Positions 34,706 to 44,017 of a DNA stretch of 64,000 nucleotides are shown here, piece by piece. This DNA comes from Salipiger sp. CCB-MM3 (lineage in GTDB: Bacteria; Pseudomonadota; Alphaproteobacteria; Rhodobacterales; Rhodobacteraceae), in assembly GCF_001687105.1 (NCBI RefSeq), contig NZ_CP014596.1:799501-863500 (forward strand). Direction: 5' to 3'. Every line of letters begins with the position of its first letter. Position 1 is the stretch's first letter. Made by a program: the position numbers and the translations under genes. The notes beneath the pieces are model-generated. The model was not told the origin of the DNA, did no database searches, and saw only the letters and a program-made list of their open reading frames with translations.

Positions 34706-36219
34706 GCGCACCCATCCTGAGTGCCCGCGGGCTGAAGAAAAGCTACGGCGGTGTGCGTGCTCTGCGGGGCATGGACATCGACCTCGCCGAAGGCGAGATC
34801 CACGGTCTTTGCGGCGAGAATGGCGCAGGCAAGAGCACTCTTGTGAAGATCCTCGGCGGGCTGGTCGAGCCCGACGAGGGAGAGCTCGGCATCGGCGGGA
34901 TGCAGGTCGAACTCGGCACGCCGGTCGATCCGGCGCTGCTGTCCATCGTTCATCAGGAACTGTCGATCATCCCCCACCTGTCGGTGCTCGACAACGTGAT
35001 GCTGGGCGCTCGCGATGTAGGCCGGATCTACCGCCGAGGCCCGTTCCGCGCCCATGTCCGGCAGGTGCTGGATTCAGTCGGGCTGGAGCATGTCTCGCTC
35101 GATGTGCAGGCCGAGACGCTGCCGCTGGCCGAGCGCCAGCTGATCGAGATCGCGCGAGGCATTGCCCGTGGCGCCCGCGTGCTTCTCCTCGACGAGCCTA
35201 CCGCCACGCTGTCGGATGGCGAGATCGAGAAGGTCTTTGCCGTGATGCGTCGGCTCAAGGCCGAGCAGGGCACGACTATTGTCATCATCTCGCACCGTCT
35301 CAACGAGATCTTCGCGCTGACCGACCGTGTCACCGTGCTGCGTTCCGGCCAGCACGTGATGACTGCGAACACTGCCGAGCTGACCAACGCCCGGCTCGTT
35401 GAGGCGATGATCGGACACGAGCTGCAGACCGGAGAGATCGCGCCGAGCCATGCCCGCGAGGGTGTTGCGCCGCGCCTGTCGCTCACCGGCTGGAGTCTTC
35501 CTGGACGCTTCGCATCTCTCGAGCTCAACGTGCAGCCGGGGCAGATCGTCTCGCTGGTCGGCCAGCTCGGCTCGGGGGCGGACACGCTGCTCGAAAGCCT
35601 TGCCGGACTGCATCCTGCGCGGGGCGCGCTGTCGCTCGACGGCAAAGCCGCGACGCCGCGCGGGATCGCCGAAGCCTATGCCGCAGGGATCGCCTATGTC
35701 TCTGAGGACCGCGCCAAGCGCGGGGTCTTCCTCGAGGCGGCCATCGGGACCAACCTCGTGAGCCAGATCCTCGACCGGGTGTCGCGCAATGGTTGGATGG
35801 TGAGCTCTGCTGTCCGCGAGCGCGCGACGCAACTGGCGCAGAACTTTGCCATCGACCCGGCGCGCCTGCCGCATGACGTCTCCATCCTGTCGGGCGGAAA
35901 CCAGCAGAAGGTCTCGCTGGGCAAAGCCGCGGCGCTCGGTCCACGGCTTCTGCTGCTGAACGAGCCGACCCGCGGCGTCGACATCGGTGCGCGTGCCGAG
36001 ATCTACGCGCAGCTGCGGCGGCTGGCCGAGGCCGAGGGGCTCACCATCCTCTTCTACTCCACTGATCTTGAGGAGGTGCTCGATGCCTCGGACCGCATTG
36101 TGACCTTCTATCGCGGTGCCATGGTTCGCGACGCGCTGCGCCCACAGATGGATGCCGACGCGATCCTGCACGACATCCTGCATGGTCCCGACACCCCAAA
36201 TACGGAGGCAGCGGCATGA
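34702..36219 (+). CDS. Sugar-type ABC transporter ATP-binding protein (RbsA/MglA class)
   Basis: Duplicated ATPase of 505 residues. Domain 1 has Walker A GENGAGKST at about 38-46, signature LPLAERQLIEIARG and Walker B VLLLDEPTATLS. Domain 2 has the degenerate Walker A (VGQLGSGADTLLESLAG) usual in this class, YVSEDRAKRG, and the signature LSGGNQQKVSLGK. Overlaps of ATGA with the genes on each side. It energises the two permeases that follow. Confidence 0.93.
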   Translation: MSAPILSARGLKKSYGGVRALRGMDIDLAEGEIHGLCGENGAGKSTLVKILGGLVEPDEGELGIGGMQVELGTPVDPALLSIVHQELSIIPHLSVLDNVMLGARDVGRIYRRGPFRAHVRQVLDSVGLEHVSLDVQAETLPLAERQLIEIARGIARGARVLLLDEPTATLSDGEIEKVFAVMRRLKAEQGTTIVIISHRLNEIFALTDRVTVLRSGQHVMTANTAELTNARLVEAMIGHELQTGEIAPSHAREGVAPRLSLTGWSLPGRFASLELNVQPGQIVSLVGQLGSGADTLLESLAGLHPARGALSLDGKAATPRGIAEAYAAGIAYVSEDRAKRGVFLEAAIGTNLVSQILDRVSRNGWMVSSAVRERATQLAQNFAIDPARLPHDVSILSGGNQQKVSLGKAAALGPRLLLLNEPTRGVDIGARAEIYAQLRRLAEAEGLTILFYSTDLEEVLDASDRIVTFYRGAMVRDALRPQMDADAILHDILHGPDTPNTEAAA

Positions 36220-37190
36220 GCGCAGCAACCCTTTCCCGGACCTCTGGCTTTGGAGGCCTTTTCGCCCCCGCGCGCGTGCAGGCCACGGTGATCCAGATCG
36301 CCACTGTGGTGATGTTTCTGGCGGCCTGTGCCTCCATCGAGAACTTCGCCAGCGCCTCGAACATCTCTTCGATCCTCTATGCGGCCTCGACCGTGGGGAT
36401 TGCGGCGGTCGGACTGGCCAGCGTCACGATCAGCGGCAACCTCTTTGCGTTGTCGCTTGGCAGCACGGCGGCCTTCGCCTCGATCGTCTATATCGCGGCC
36501 TCCGGCTGGGGCGTGCTGCCCGCGCTGGCGGCGAGCCTTGCGCTGGGTCTCGTCTTCGGGCTGCTGCAGGGCCTTGTCGTGGGCTGGCTGCGCTGCAACG
36601 CGATCATCTCGACAATCGCCGCAGGCTCGCTGATCGCGGGTCTGGCGACCTGGGTCTCCGACGGGCGCACCGTGCTGGCGGAGGGTGGGCCAAGCTGGCT
36701 GGGCAGCGGCACCCTCATTCCGGGCGTGCCGTGGCAGGCGGTGCTTTTTCTGCTCATCGTGATCGTGGGCGAGGTGCTGATGCAGCGCACCCGCGCCGGA
36801 TGGGAGCTGCGTCTGCGTGGCACCAATCCCGACGCCGCGGAACTGGCCGGTCTGCGGGTCACCCGCATGGTCGTGCTGTCTTACGTTCTGGCCGGTGCCG
36901 GCGCGGCCATTGCCGGAGCACTGATCGCGGCGCAGTCCGGGACGGGCAACTTGCGGGTCGGCGCGGACCTCGACTTCAGCGCCATCGCGGCAATGCTGGT
37001 CGGCGGTGTCGCCATCGGCGGCGGTCGCGGTCGGATCATCGACGTGGCCTCGGGCACTCTGTTCCTCGCCGTGCTCACCAACATCCTGCTCGTCAACAAT
37101 TTCGCCTACGAGGTGCAGCTCATGGTCAAAGGGCTCGCCGTTCTGGTGGCGGTCACAGCCGGCGCCCTGCTGGCCCGCAAGAAACGCTGA
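36216..37190 (+). CDS. ABC transporter permease (RbsC class), first
   Basis: Inner-membrane permease of 324 residues with about nine to ten hydrophobic segments. GLASVTISGNLFALSLGSTA, GLLQGLVVGWLRCNAIISTI and GTNPDAAELAGLRVTRMVVL are typical of the BPD_transp_2 sugar permeases. Its start overlaps the ATPase stop (ATGA). It pairs with the next permease as a heterodimer. Confidence 0.92.
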   Translation: MSAATLSRTSGFGGLFAPARVQATVIQIATVVMFLAACASIENFASASNISSILYAASTVGIAAVGLASVTISGNLFALSLGSTAAFASIVYIAASGWGVLPALAASLALGLVFGLLQGLVVGWLRCNAIISTIAAGSLIAGLATWVSDGRTVLAEGGPSWLGSGTLIPGVPWQAVLFLLIVIVGEVLMQRTRAGWELRLRGTNPDAAELAGLRVTRMVVLSYVLAGAGAAIAGALIAAQSGTGNLRVGADLDFSAIAAMLVGGVAIGGGRGRIIDVASGTLFLAVLTNILLVNNFAYEVQLMVKGLAVLVAVTAGALLARKKR

Positions 37191-37204
37191 GAAGGGAGAG
37201 CTTC

Positions 37205-38152
37205 ATGAAAACGCTTGCAGAAAACCCGCTTCTCGCCCTGCGCTGGCTGCTACTGCTTGGCATGGCAGTGATCTTCACCGCCGCCAACAGCTACTTCCTC
37301 GCGGCGGGCAATATCTTTGCGCTCGGTGAGAGCTTCGCGCTGCTGGGTCTCGTCGCGCTCGGGCTGGCCCTGACGATGCTGGCGGGGGAGTTCGACCTCT
37401 CGGGCGGCGCGATGGTCGCGGTTTCGGGCCTCATCATGCTGAAATGCGGAGCCGACAATGCCGTTCTGGGGCTGCTTGCCGCGCTCGCTTTCGGCGGGTT
37501 GGTCGGGCTCTTCAATGGCATCGTGACGCTGAAGCTTGGTGTTTCGTCGCTGGTCACCACGCTGGGCGTGATGATCCTGCTCTCGGGCTTCGCCGTCTGG
37601 CTTGAGGGCGGTCAGGCCGTCAACTTCGAGAACTACGACCTCACCGACGCCTTCAACATGGACTGGTTCGGCGTCCTCTCACCACGCTCGGTCATCACCA
37701 TCGTGCTCTTCGTGGTCACGGGGCTGATGTTGGCCTTCACGCGAATGGGGCGGGACATCATTGCCGCCGGCAGCCACCGCAAGGCCGCGGGCATGGCCGG
37801 GGCGGACGTGCGCGGCGCGGTGGTAACGACCTTCGTGCTGAGCGGGCTCTTCGCCGCACTGGCGGGCGCTCTGCTGGCGATCACGCTGGGCCGCGCCTCG
37901 TCGACCTTTGGCGCGAACCTGCTGCTGCAGGGTGCTTCGGCGGCGATCCTCGGAGGCGTGGCGCTCTCCGGGGGTGTCGGGCGCCCCTTCGGCGTCGCCA
38001 TCGGGGTGCTGGTGCTGGCCGTTCTGAACAACGGGTTGGGGCTGATTGGTGCCAGCTCCCCCGCGATCCTGCTGCTGAATGGTGGCGTGCTGCTGATCGC
38101 GGTCCTTGCCGGGGGCGCACCCGCCACCTGGCTCCGGGCCAGACTGGCCTGA
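37205..38152 (+). CDS. ABC transporter permease (RbsC class), second
   Basis: Inner-membrane permease of 315 residues, with GLALTMLAGEFDLSGGAMVA, GLFNGIVTLKLGVSSLVTTL and GSHRKAAGMAGADVRGAVVT. The GEFDLSGGAMVA segment is the standard RbsC motif. ATG 37205 follows GGGAGAG; a much longer frame reading back into the ATPase gene is an artefact. Confidence 0.92.
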   Translation: MKTLAENPLLALRWLLLLGMAVIFTAANSYFLAAGNIFALGESFALLGLVALGLALTMLAGEFDLSGGAMVAVSGLIMLKCGADNAVLGLLAALAFGGLVGLFNGIVTLKLGVSSLVTTLGVMILLSGFAVWLEGGQAVNFENYDLTDAFNMDWFGVLSPRSVITIVLFVVTGLMLAFTRMGRDIIAAGSHRKAAGMAGADVRGAVVTTFVLSGLFAALAGALLAITLGRASSTFGANLLLQGASAAILGGVALSGGVGRPFGVAIGVLVLAVLNNGLGLIGASSPAILLLNGGVLLIAVLAGGAPATWLRARLA

Positions 38153-38189
38153 AATTTCCAACAGAATAACCAACAGGAAGGACTACCCA

Positions 38190-39167
38190 ATGAACATCAT
38201 CCGATCGACTTTCGGCGCACTGCTCGCCGGCTCGCTCCTCGCCTCCGCAAGTGTCGCCGCAGAGGGCGCGCAGGCTGGCAAGAAGGTCATCTTCCTCGGC
38301 GCAGACGATATCTGCGAGTATTGCGCCGTCTACAACGACCAGATCCGCAAGCTGGCCGCCGAGAAGGGCATCGACCTTGAAGTCGTGACCAACAAGTTCG
38401 ACCCGGCACAACAGGCGACGCAGGTCGATCAGGCGATCGCCAAGCGCCCCGATGCCATCCTGCTGTGGACCATCGACGGCACCGCGCTCTTCCCGGCGAT
38501 GCGCAAGGTTCAGCGCGCCGACATCCCGCTGCTGCTGACCGACGTGCAGCCCGACAAGGCGCGCGAGGACCTCTGGGTGCAATACACCGGGGGCAACTAC
38601 GAGGAACAAGGCTCGAAGTCGGCACAGCTTCTGATCAACGCGCTGGAGGCGAAGGGCAAACCGCTGGAAGGTGGCGTGATCATGATCACCGGCATCGTGG
38701 GTCAGGCGCAGACCATTTCTATGACCAAAGGCTTCACCGAAACGTTGGCAGATCTGGCGCCCAATCTCGAGATCCTCGGTGCGCAGCCGGGAAATTGGGA
38801 CACTGGAACTTCGACACAGGCCGCGGCTGGCCTTTTCACCAAGTACGGTGATGAGATTGTCGGCGTCTATGCCGCAGAAGACATTATGATGCAGGGTGTT
38901 CTGATCGCCGCGGAGCGTGCCGGGCTCGACCCCACCGAGATGGCGATGGTTGGCGGCGGCTGCGAGCCGGTCGGCATCAAGAACATCAAAGCGGGCCTTC
39001 AGTACGGCACCGTCCTGCAATCGCCGGTCGACGAGGCGACCTATGCGGTGCAGAGCATCGTCGATCTTTTCAACGGTGCCGAGATGTCCAAATCCGTCTA
39101 CGTGCCGCACCCGATGGTCACGGCCGAAAACGTTGACGAGGTCTGCCAGCCCTGGCCGACCAACTAA
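38190..39167 (+). CDS. Sugar-type ABC transporter substrate-binding protein
   Basis: Periplasmic binding protein of 325 residues with a signal peptide of about 22 residues (ending SVAAEG). Peripla_BP_4 fold: KKVIFLGADDICEYCAVYND, TQVDQAIAKRPDAILLWTID, VQPDKAREDLWVQYTGGNYE and VYAAEDIMMQGVLIAAERAG. The ligand-facing cysteines in DICEYC are unusual and could help select the substrate. AGGAAGGA precedes the start. It closes the ureohydrolase-transport operon and is followed by a strong terminator. Confidence 0.9.
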   Translation: MNIIRSTFGALLAGSLLASASVAAEGAQAGKKVIFLGADDICEYCAVYNDQIRKLAAEKGIDLEVVTNKFDPAQQATQVDQAIAKRPDAILLWTIDGTALFPAMRKVQRADIPLLLTDVQPDKAREDLWVQYTGGNYEEQGSKSAQLLINALEAKGKPLEGGVIMITGIVGQAQTISMTKGFTETLADLAPNLEILGAQPGNWDTGTSTQAAAGLFTKYGDEIVGVYAAEDIMMQGVLIAAERAGLDPTEMAMVGGGCEPVGIKNIKAGLQYGTVLQSPVDEATYAVQSIVDLFNGAEMSKSVYVPHPMVTAENVDEVCQPWPTN

Positions 39168-39194
39168 GGCGGCTGCTCCCTCATGCCGGCCGGA

Positions 39195-39226
39195 GGGCAG
39201 CACCTTGTGTGCTGCCCTTTTGCTTT
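39195..39226 (+). terminator. Intrinsic terminator after the sugar-type ABC operon
   Basis: GGGCAGCAC (39195-39203), loop CTTGT, GTGCTGCCC (39209-39217), then TTTTGCTTTT. A clear rho-independent terminator. Confidence 0.88.
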
Positions 39227-39326
39227 TCTCGCGGCGACAGGGGCAATTTCATCCTCTGCTACGCTGCCGACAAACCTCGATCAAACTCGCGAACGAGACC
39301 TATCTGAGGGCCTGATCCGGAAGCCG

Positions 39327-40235
39327 CTATTGGCCTGACCGCGTCCCCATCCTGTCGGCCAGGAAATCAACCAAGGCCCGCACCCGGGCGGGGATCGGGT
39401 CCCCGCCGACGAATAAGGCGTGAACTTCATGGCCTTCGTCGATGGTGTCGCCCGGGAGCACTTCACGCAGGCGGCCAGCTGCCAGGTCGTCTTCCACGGC
39501 AAAGCGTGCCACGCGTGCAATTCCGAGGCCGGAAACCGCCAGCATTCCGAGCGCTTCGCCGCTATTGGCGGTGAACCTGCCGCTGACGTGAACCTCGGTT
39601 CGCCTGCCTTGGCTGCAAAAGGGCCAACGGGATCGGGATGGATCGAAGTTGAACAGCAGGCAGTCGTGGCTCCGCAGGTCCTCGGGCTTTGCCGGCGTCC
39701 CCCTTGCGTCCAGATACGAGGGGGCGGCGACCACGACCATCGGCTCTTCTCCCAGTTTGCGGGCGGTCAGCCCGCTGTCCGGAAGGCGTCCGAACCGGAT
39801 TGCGACATCCGTGGCGCCCCGAGCGGGGTCTTCCGTCAGGTCGGTCAGCGTCAGGTCGATGTCGACCGCCGGGTAGAGCCGGGCAAATTCCTCCAGTTGA
39901 GGCACGATCCGCAGCCGGCCATGCGAGACGGCCGCCGACACCCTAAGCAGGCCCGAAGGCGCCAGTCCCGCGGTGATCTCATCCTCCGCCCGATCAAGCT
40001 CGGCGAGGATCTTGCGCGCGAGGACGGCGTAGCGCTGCCCCTCCTGTGTGAGCTTGAGAGATCGCGTGGAGCGCGTGAGCAGGCGCACCCCCAGCCTGGC
40101 CTCACACCTGTCTAGCGTGCGGCTTATGCCTGAGGGGGTCATACCGAGGCGCCGCGCGGCGCCGGAAAAGCTGCCTTCCTCGAGGCTTGCGAGAAAGGCT
40201 TCCATTTCCCCGAAGCGGTCAGATTGCGAGGTCAT
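39327..40235 (-). CDS. LysR family transcriptional regulator
   Basis: Regulator of 302 residues. Helix-turn-helix at about 10-65 (FLASLEEGSFSGAARRLGMT, PSGISRTLDRCEARLGVRLL). The effector domain follows (GLLRVSAAVSHGRLRIVPQL, VDIDLTLTDLTEDPARGATD). It belongs to the large group of short-effector LysR proteins often beside drug-type exporters. It diverges from an MFS gene and probably regulates it. ATG 40235 is preferred over one 12 codons upstream. Confidence 0.9.
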   Translation of the reverse strand: MTSQSDRFGEMEAFLASLEEGSFSGAARRLGMTPSGISRTLDRCEARLGVRLLTRSTRSLKLTQEGQRYAVLARKILAELDRAEDEITAGLAPSGLLRVSAAVSHGRLRIVPQLEEFARLYPAVDIDLTLTDLTEDPARGATDVAIRFGRLPDSGLTARKLGEEPMVVVAAPSYLDARGTPAKPEDLRSHDCLLFNFDPSRSRWPFCSQGRRTEVHVSGRFTANSGEALGMLAVSGLGIARVARFAVEDDLAAGRLREVLPGDTIDEGHEVHALFVGGDPIPARVRALVDFLADRMGTRSGQ

Positions 40236-40364
40236 CTTTGCCCATGCCTCAAAAATGAAGTGCTGCGACAAGCTCTAATCCCGGGGCCCGAGTTCGTCCA
40301 GTTTGCCGTGAACGCAGACATCGGGTGTCAGGTCGGCACCCAGAGACATACGAAAGACGACAGA

Positions 40365-41525
40365 ATGAAGCTAAATCCTGCCCTTGCGGCACTCTCCCTC
40401 GGCTCATTCGCGATCGGATTGACGGAATTCTCTCCTATGGGCCTTCTGCCCGTGATCGCGAACGACCTTGCAATCTCCATCCCCACCGCGGGTCTGATCG
40501 TGACGGCCTATGCCTTCGGCGTGATGGTCTTTGCGCCGATTGTCACGCTCGCGGCGGGCCGAATGGCGCGCAACCGGTTGTTGATCCTGCTGGCCGTGAT
40601 CCTCGCCGCGGGTAACGTCATGGCCGCGATTGCGCCGAGCTATGAGGTTCTGCTCGCGGCGCGGGTCATTACGGCTCTCTGCCAGGGCACGTTCTTCGGT
40701 GTCGGCTCCATTGTTGCCGCTGGCCTCGTCGCGCCGGGCCGCCAGGCGGGCGCCGTGGCGGCGGTCTTCATGGGCCTTACCGTGGCGAACGTCGCCGGGG
40801 TTCCCGCCTTGACCTACCTTGGCGATTTGACCGGCTGGCGCGTGCCTTTCATGTTCATCGCCGCCCTGGGGCTCGTCACGGCCTTCGCCTTGATGAAGGC
40901 GCTGCCGCATCTGCCGGCCTCTGGGGACACCAACGCCAAGGCCGAGATCCGGGTCATGTTGCGCCGGCCCGTGCTCGCTGCCCTGGGCATGACGGTGCTG
41001 ACCTCGACCGGTCAGTTCACCGTCTTCACCTATGTCGCTCCGATGCTACAGGACGGCGTCGGCGCCTCTGCCGCCTTGGTGACCATCGCGCTGATCGTCG
41101 TTGGCCTCGGCATGACGGTGGGCAATCACTTCGGCGGGATCGCTGCGGACAAGTCGCTGCGCGGCACCTTGATCGGCACGCTTGTGGCCCTGATCGTGCT
41201 TCTCGGCACAATGTCGGTGCTCCACACCTATCTGATCGCCATGCTGGTGCTGCTGTTTGTCTGGGGCGGGCTTTGCTTTGCCCTGGTGCCGACGATGCAG
41301 ATGCGGGTGATGGGCGCGGCGCAAGACGCCCCGAGCCTCGCTTCTTCCGTCAACATCGGCGCTTTCAATCTCGGCAATGGTCTTGGTGCCGTGGTCGGCG
41401 GTGCGGTGATCCGGGCGGGGTATGACTACGCCGCGGTGCCGCTGGCTAGCGCGGTCGTCTTCGCTATTCCCCTTGTCCTCGTGCTCCTTCAGGGGCGCCG
41501 CGGGATGGAGGCCGTGCGCGCCTGA
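40365..41525 (+). CDS. MFS transporter (AraJ/sugar-efflux type)
   Basis: Membrane exporter of 386 residues with twelve hydrophobic segments. SFAIGLTEFSPMGLLPVIAN and GVMVFAPIVTLAAGRMARNR are the standard opening of AraJ/YdhP-type drug and sugar efflux proteins. The start at 40365 is in frame with a longer upstream frame but begins at the first membrane segment. Probably under the divergent LysR regulator. Substrate unknown. Confidence 0.9.
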   Translation: MKLNPALAALSLGSFAIGLTEFSPMGLLPVIANDLAISIPTAGLIVTAYAFGVMVFAPIVTLAAGRMARNRLLILLAVILAAGNVMAAIAPSYEVLLAARVITALCQGTFFGVGSIVAAGLVAPGRQAGAVAAVFMGLTVANVAGVPALTYLGDLTGWRVPFMFIAALGLVTAFALMKALPHLPASGDTNAKAEIRVMLRRPVLAALGMTVLTSTGQFTVFTYVAPMLQDGVGASAALVTIALIVVGLGMTVGNHFGGIAADKSLRGTLIGTLVALIVLLGTMSVLHTYLIAMLVLLFVWGGLCFALVPTMQMRVMGAAQDAPSLASSVNIGAFNLGNGLGAVVGGAVIRAGYDYAAVPLASAVVFAIPLVLVLLQGRRGMEAVRA

Positions 41526-41616
41526 CCAAGGCGTCCGCGAGACGAGACGGTCGAGGCTCCGCTGTGGAGAGGAGGGCTTCAAGTTCCCAGTCGAGAGCGC
41601 GCCTAAAGACTGGAAA

Positions 41617-42906
41617 TCAGGCCTCCGCCGATGTGGCGGCGGCCTGTTGTTCAGTGAAGCCACGTCCGACAGCGCGCCAGGCGAGGCCCGAAAGCGCGAC
41701 CGCTATGATGCCCGCGATCACGAAAGGCAGTTGGAGGGCAAGCGGACGTCCCAGCGATGGCTCCGCGAGTTTGACAATCCATCCGGAAAGCGCCAGCCCT
41801 ACCGGCATCATGCCCCAAGACGTCAGCCGGTAGAGCGATGTCACCCGTCCAAGAATTTCGTCGGGCACCATCCGCTGCCGGAACGCGGCCGAAACGGAAT
41901 CCCAGGTCACGCCGAAGAGGCCGAAGCCCGCGAGCAGAAGTGCGAGCGACACAGGCCCCGGCATCAGAGGGACGAACAGGAAGCTGGCCGAGCCTAGCAG
42001 GAGCGCCCATTGGGCGGTGCGTCCCCGACCGAAACGCATTGCGAGCCGTCCACCCGCCAGGCCCCCCGCGATCCCGCCGACCGCGGCGGCGGCAAGCACG
42101 GCCCCATAGGCGCGCGCGCCGGTGCCCAGATTTTCCTGCATGTGCAGCACCAGAGCGATCATCATCATCTGGTGGCACATGTTCCAAAGGCCGGTAAGCA
42201 ACGCCAACATGCGCAGCATCGGGGCCCGCAGGAGGAAGCCAAGGCCCTCACGGAACTCGCGCTTCCAGTTCCGGTTGGCGTATTGCGCTCCACGCGAAGC
42301 GAGCGGGATGCGCGACAAGAGCATGACGGCACAGGCGTAGGCCAGCATGTTGAAGACGAAGGGCACTGCCAAGGCCTCTGCGATCAGGAAGGCGCCAAGC
42401 GCGGGTCCGGCCAGAGAATTTGCGGTAAGCTCCGCGCTCCACAGCCTGCCATTGGCCATCTCGAGATCTGCGGCGGGCACGATGGATGGCACGACAGTCT
42501 GGGCAGCATTGTCGCGAAAGACCTCTGCCGCGCCGATCATCAGGGCGCAGCCGGCGAGGATGGCAAAGAGCAGCGCATCGGCGACGCCTGTCTCCGGCGG
42601 CGGGGCCAGCGGCGCGGCGCGGGAGATCGCCAGGGCCGCGACCGCGAACGCTGCGGCGCGCAGCACGTCGGCCCCGAGGATCAGCGATCTGCGGCTGACC
42701 CTGTCGGTGATGATCCCGGCGGGAATGGCGAAGATCGCCCAGGGCAAGCGCAGCGCCACGGGGATCATTGCGACAAGCAATGGGTCACGGGTCAGCAGTG
42801 TGCCAATCCAGGCCCAGACCACCACCGCTACCCCATCCCCAAGGTTGCTGAGGCCGCTTGCGGCGATGAAACGGTTCAGGGTGGATCGGTTCGCAGCGCT
42901 GGTCAT
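41617..42906 (-). CDS. MFS transporter (EntS-like, MFS_3)
   Basis: Membrane protein of 429 residues with about twelve hydrophobic segments. LNRFIAASGLSNLGDGVAVV, PWAIFAIPAGIITDRVSRRS and VFRDNAAQTVVPSIVPAADL are typical of MFS_3 exporters related to the enterobactin exporter. The start at 42906 begins the homology; a frame reading on to 43581 overlaps the divergent LysR gene and is rejected. It diverges from that LysR gene and is convergent with the previous MFS gene. Confidence 0.9.
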   Translation of the reverse strand: MTSAANRSTLNRFIAASGLSNLGDGVAVVVWAWIGTLLTRDPLLVAMIPVALRLPWAIFAIPAGIITDRVSRRSLILGADVLRAAAFAVAALAISRAAPLAPPPETGVADALLFAILAGCALMIGAAEVFRDNAAQTVVPSIVPAADLEMANGRLWSAELTANSLAGPALGAFLIAEALAVPFVFNMLAYACAVMLLSRIPLASRGAQYANRNWKREFREGLGFLLRAPMLRMLALLTGLWNMCHQMMMIALVLHMQENLGTGARAYGAVLAAAAVGGIAGGLAGGRLAMRFGRGRTAQWALLLGSASFLFVPLMPGPVSLALLLAGFGLFGVTWDSVSAAFRQRMVPDEILGRVTSLYRLTSWGMMPVGLALSGWIVKLAEPSLGRPLALQLPFVIAGIIAVALSGLAWRAVGRGFTEQQAAATSAEA

Positions 42907-42988
42907 GATCTTTTGTCCCAACAAGGAGCAGGCGCGCGTCATCTGGGAAGCTACGCAATGAGTTGTATGCGGTTTCTCTATCCAGTGG

Positions 42989-43009
42989 CCCGAGGATGCG
43001 CTACTCGGG
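42989..43009. promoter_or_regulatory. Candidate LysR operator
   Basis: CCCGAG (42989-42994), nine-base spacer, CTCGGG (43004-43009): a perfect 6-bp inverted repeat about 30 bases upstream of the LysR start, in the divergent LysR/MFS region. Confidence 0.45.
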
Positions 43010-43038
43010 AATAATAATCGGACGATAGGTGAACTATC

Positions 43039-43926
43039 ATGCAATCCCCTGGCCGAGTAGCGCAGCCCTCGCTCACCGCGCTGCGCGCTTTCGATCAGAC
43101 CGCGCGCCATGGCAGCTTTGCCGAAGCGGCGCGGGCGCTGAATGTCACGCAGGCGGCGGTGGCGCAGCAGGTCCGCGCGCTCGAGGCCGATCTTGGCGTG
43201 CCCCTTGCCCGGCGAGCGGGCCGCCGGGTCGAGTTGACCGAGACTGGCCGCCGTTTCGCGACTGCCCTGGCCGAGGGATTCGACGCGATCAGGTGGGCTG
43301 TTGCGGATATGCGCGCGGAACAGGCGGCGCTGCCGGTCCGTCTGGGAACGACAATCTATCTGTCGCAGACCGTCATCCTCCCGCGGTTGCATGAGTTCTG
43401 GCACCAGCATCCCGGCGTAAGTGTCTCGGTGCAGCCTTCGCCGGACGTGGCGGCGCTGCAGAGCGAGCAGCTCGACCTTGCGATCTGCGCGGGCCGCACG
43501 AAGCCTGACTGGCCGGGGTATGACATGGAGCTCCTGCTGGAATGCCCTCTGCTGCCGGTCGCCGCGCCGCGGCTTCTGCAAGATGGTCGCGCGCCGGGCG
43601 ATCTGCCTTGGGTCTGGACGGCGGGTGACGCGGGCGAGGAGACGCTGCTTCGGGAGATGGGGCTCGACCCGGCCGCGCTGCGAAACGTCGATTTGGGGTC
43701 ACCCTTCCTTCAGCTTTCTGCGGTGCAACAGGGGCTGGGTGCGGCTTTCGTGCCGGAAATCATCATCGGCAGCGAGCTTGCGGAGGGGCGTCTTAGAGTG
43801 CTTCCGCGGCCCCAGGGTCTGGAGGGATGGGGCACTCGCTATTATCTCGCGATCCCGTCGGGACCGCTCCGGAGCAATGTCCGGTTGTTCGTTGACTGGC
43901 TGCGCAAGACGCTTCCCAGCAGGTGA
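43039..43926 (+). CDS. LysR family transcriptional regulator (GcvA-like)
   Basis: Regulator of 295 residues. PSLTALRAFDQTARHGSFAE and AARALNVTQAAVAQQVRALE form the helix-turn-helix; LPRPQGLEGWGTRYYLAIPS in the C-terminal domain is the typical GcvA-type ending. AGGTGA lies before ATG 43039. It diverges from the MFS_3 gene, its likely target. Confidence 0.9.
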   Translation: MQSPGRVAQPSLTALRAFDQTARHGSFAEAARALNVTQAAVAQQVRALEADLGVPLARRAGRRVELTETGRRFATALAEGFDAIRWAVADMRAEQAALPVRLGTTIYLSQTVILPRLHEFWHQHPGVSVSVQPSPDVAALQSEQLDLAICAGRTKPDWPGYDMELLLECPLLPVAAPRLLQDGRAPGDLPWVWTAGDAGEETLLREMGLDPAALRNVDLGSPFLQLSAVQQGLGAAFVPEIIIGSELAEGRLRVLPRPQGLEGWGTRYYLAIPSGPLRSNVRLFVDWLRKTLPSR

Positions 43927-43986
43927 GGAGGCCGTTTGAAGCGCCCCCGTGTTTATCAGACGGAGCGGACCGCGCGCGGATTGGGA

Positions 43987-44017
43987 GGAGCGGCCTCTCG
44001 GCCGCTCCGATTTCGTT
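43987..44017 (+). terminator. Terminator between LysR and M20 hydrolase genes
   Basis: GGAGCGGCC (43987-43995), loop TCTC, GGCCGCTCC (44000-44008), then GATTTCGTTT. A perfect 9-bp stem between convergent genes; the T-rich side favours the plus strand. Confidence 0.75.

Noticed and set aside
36116..38152. A 678-codon plus-strand open frame covering the sugar ABC permeases
   Set aside because: Its first half is out of frame with the clear ATPase and first permease; only the part from 37205 is a real permease with its own ribosome-binding site.
41617..43581. A 654-codon minus-strand frame extending the MFS_3 gene
   Set aside because: The extension beyond 42906 is antisense to the LysR gene, has no homology and lacks MFS features.
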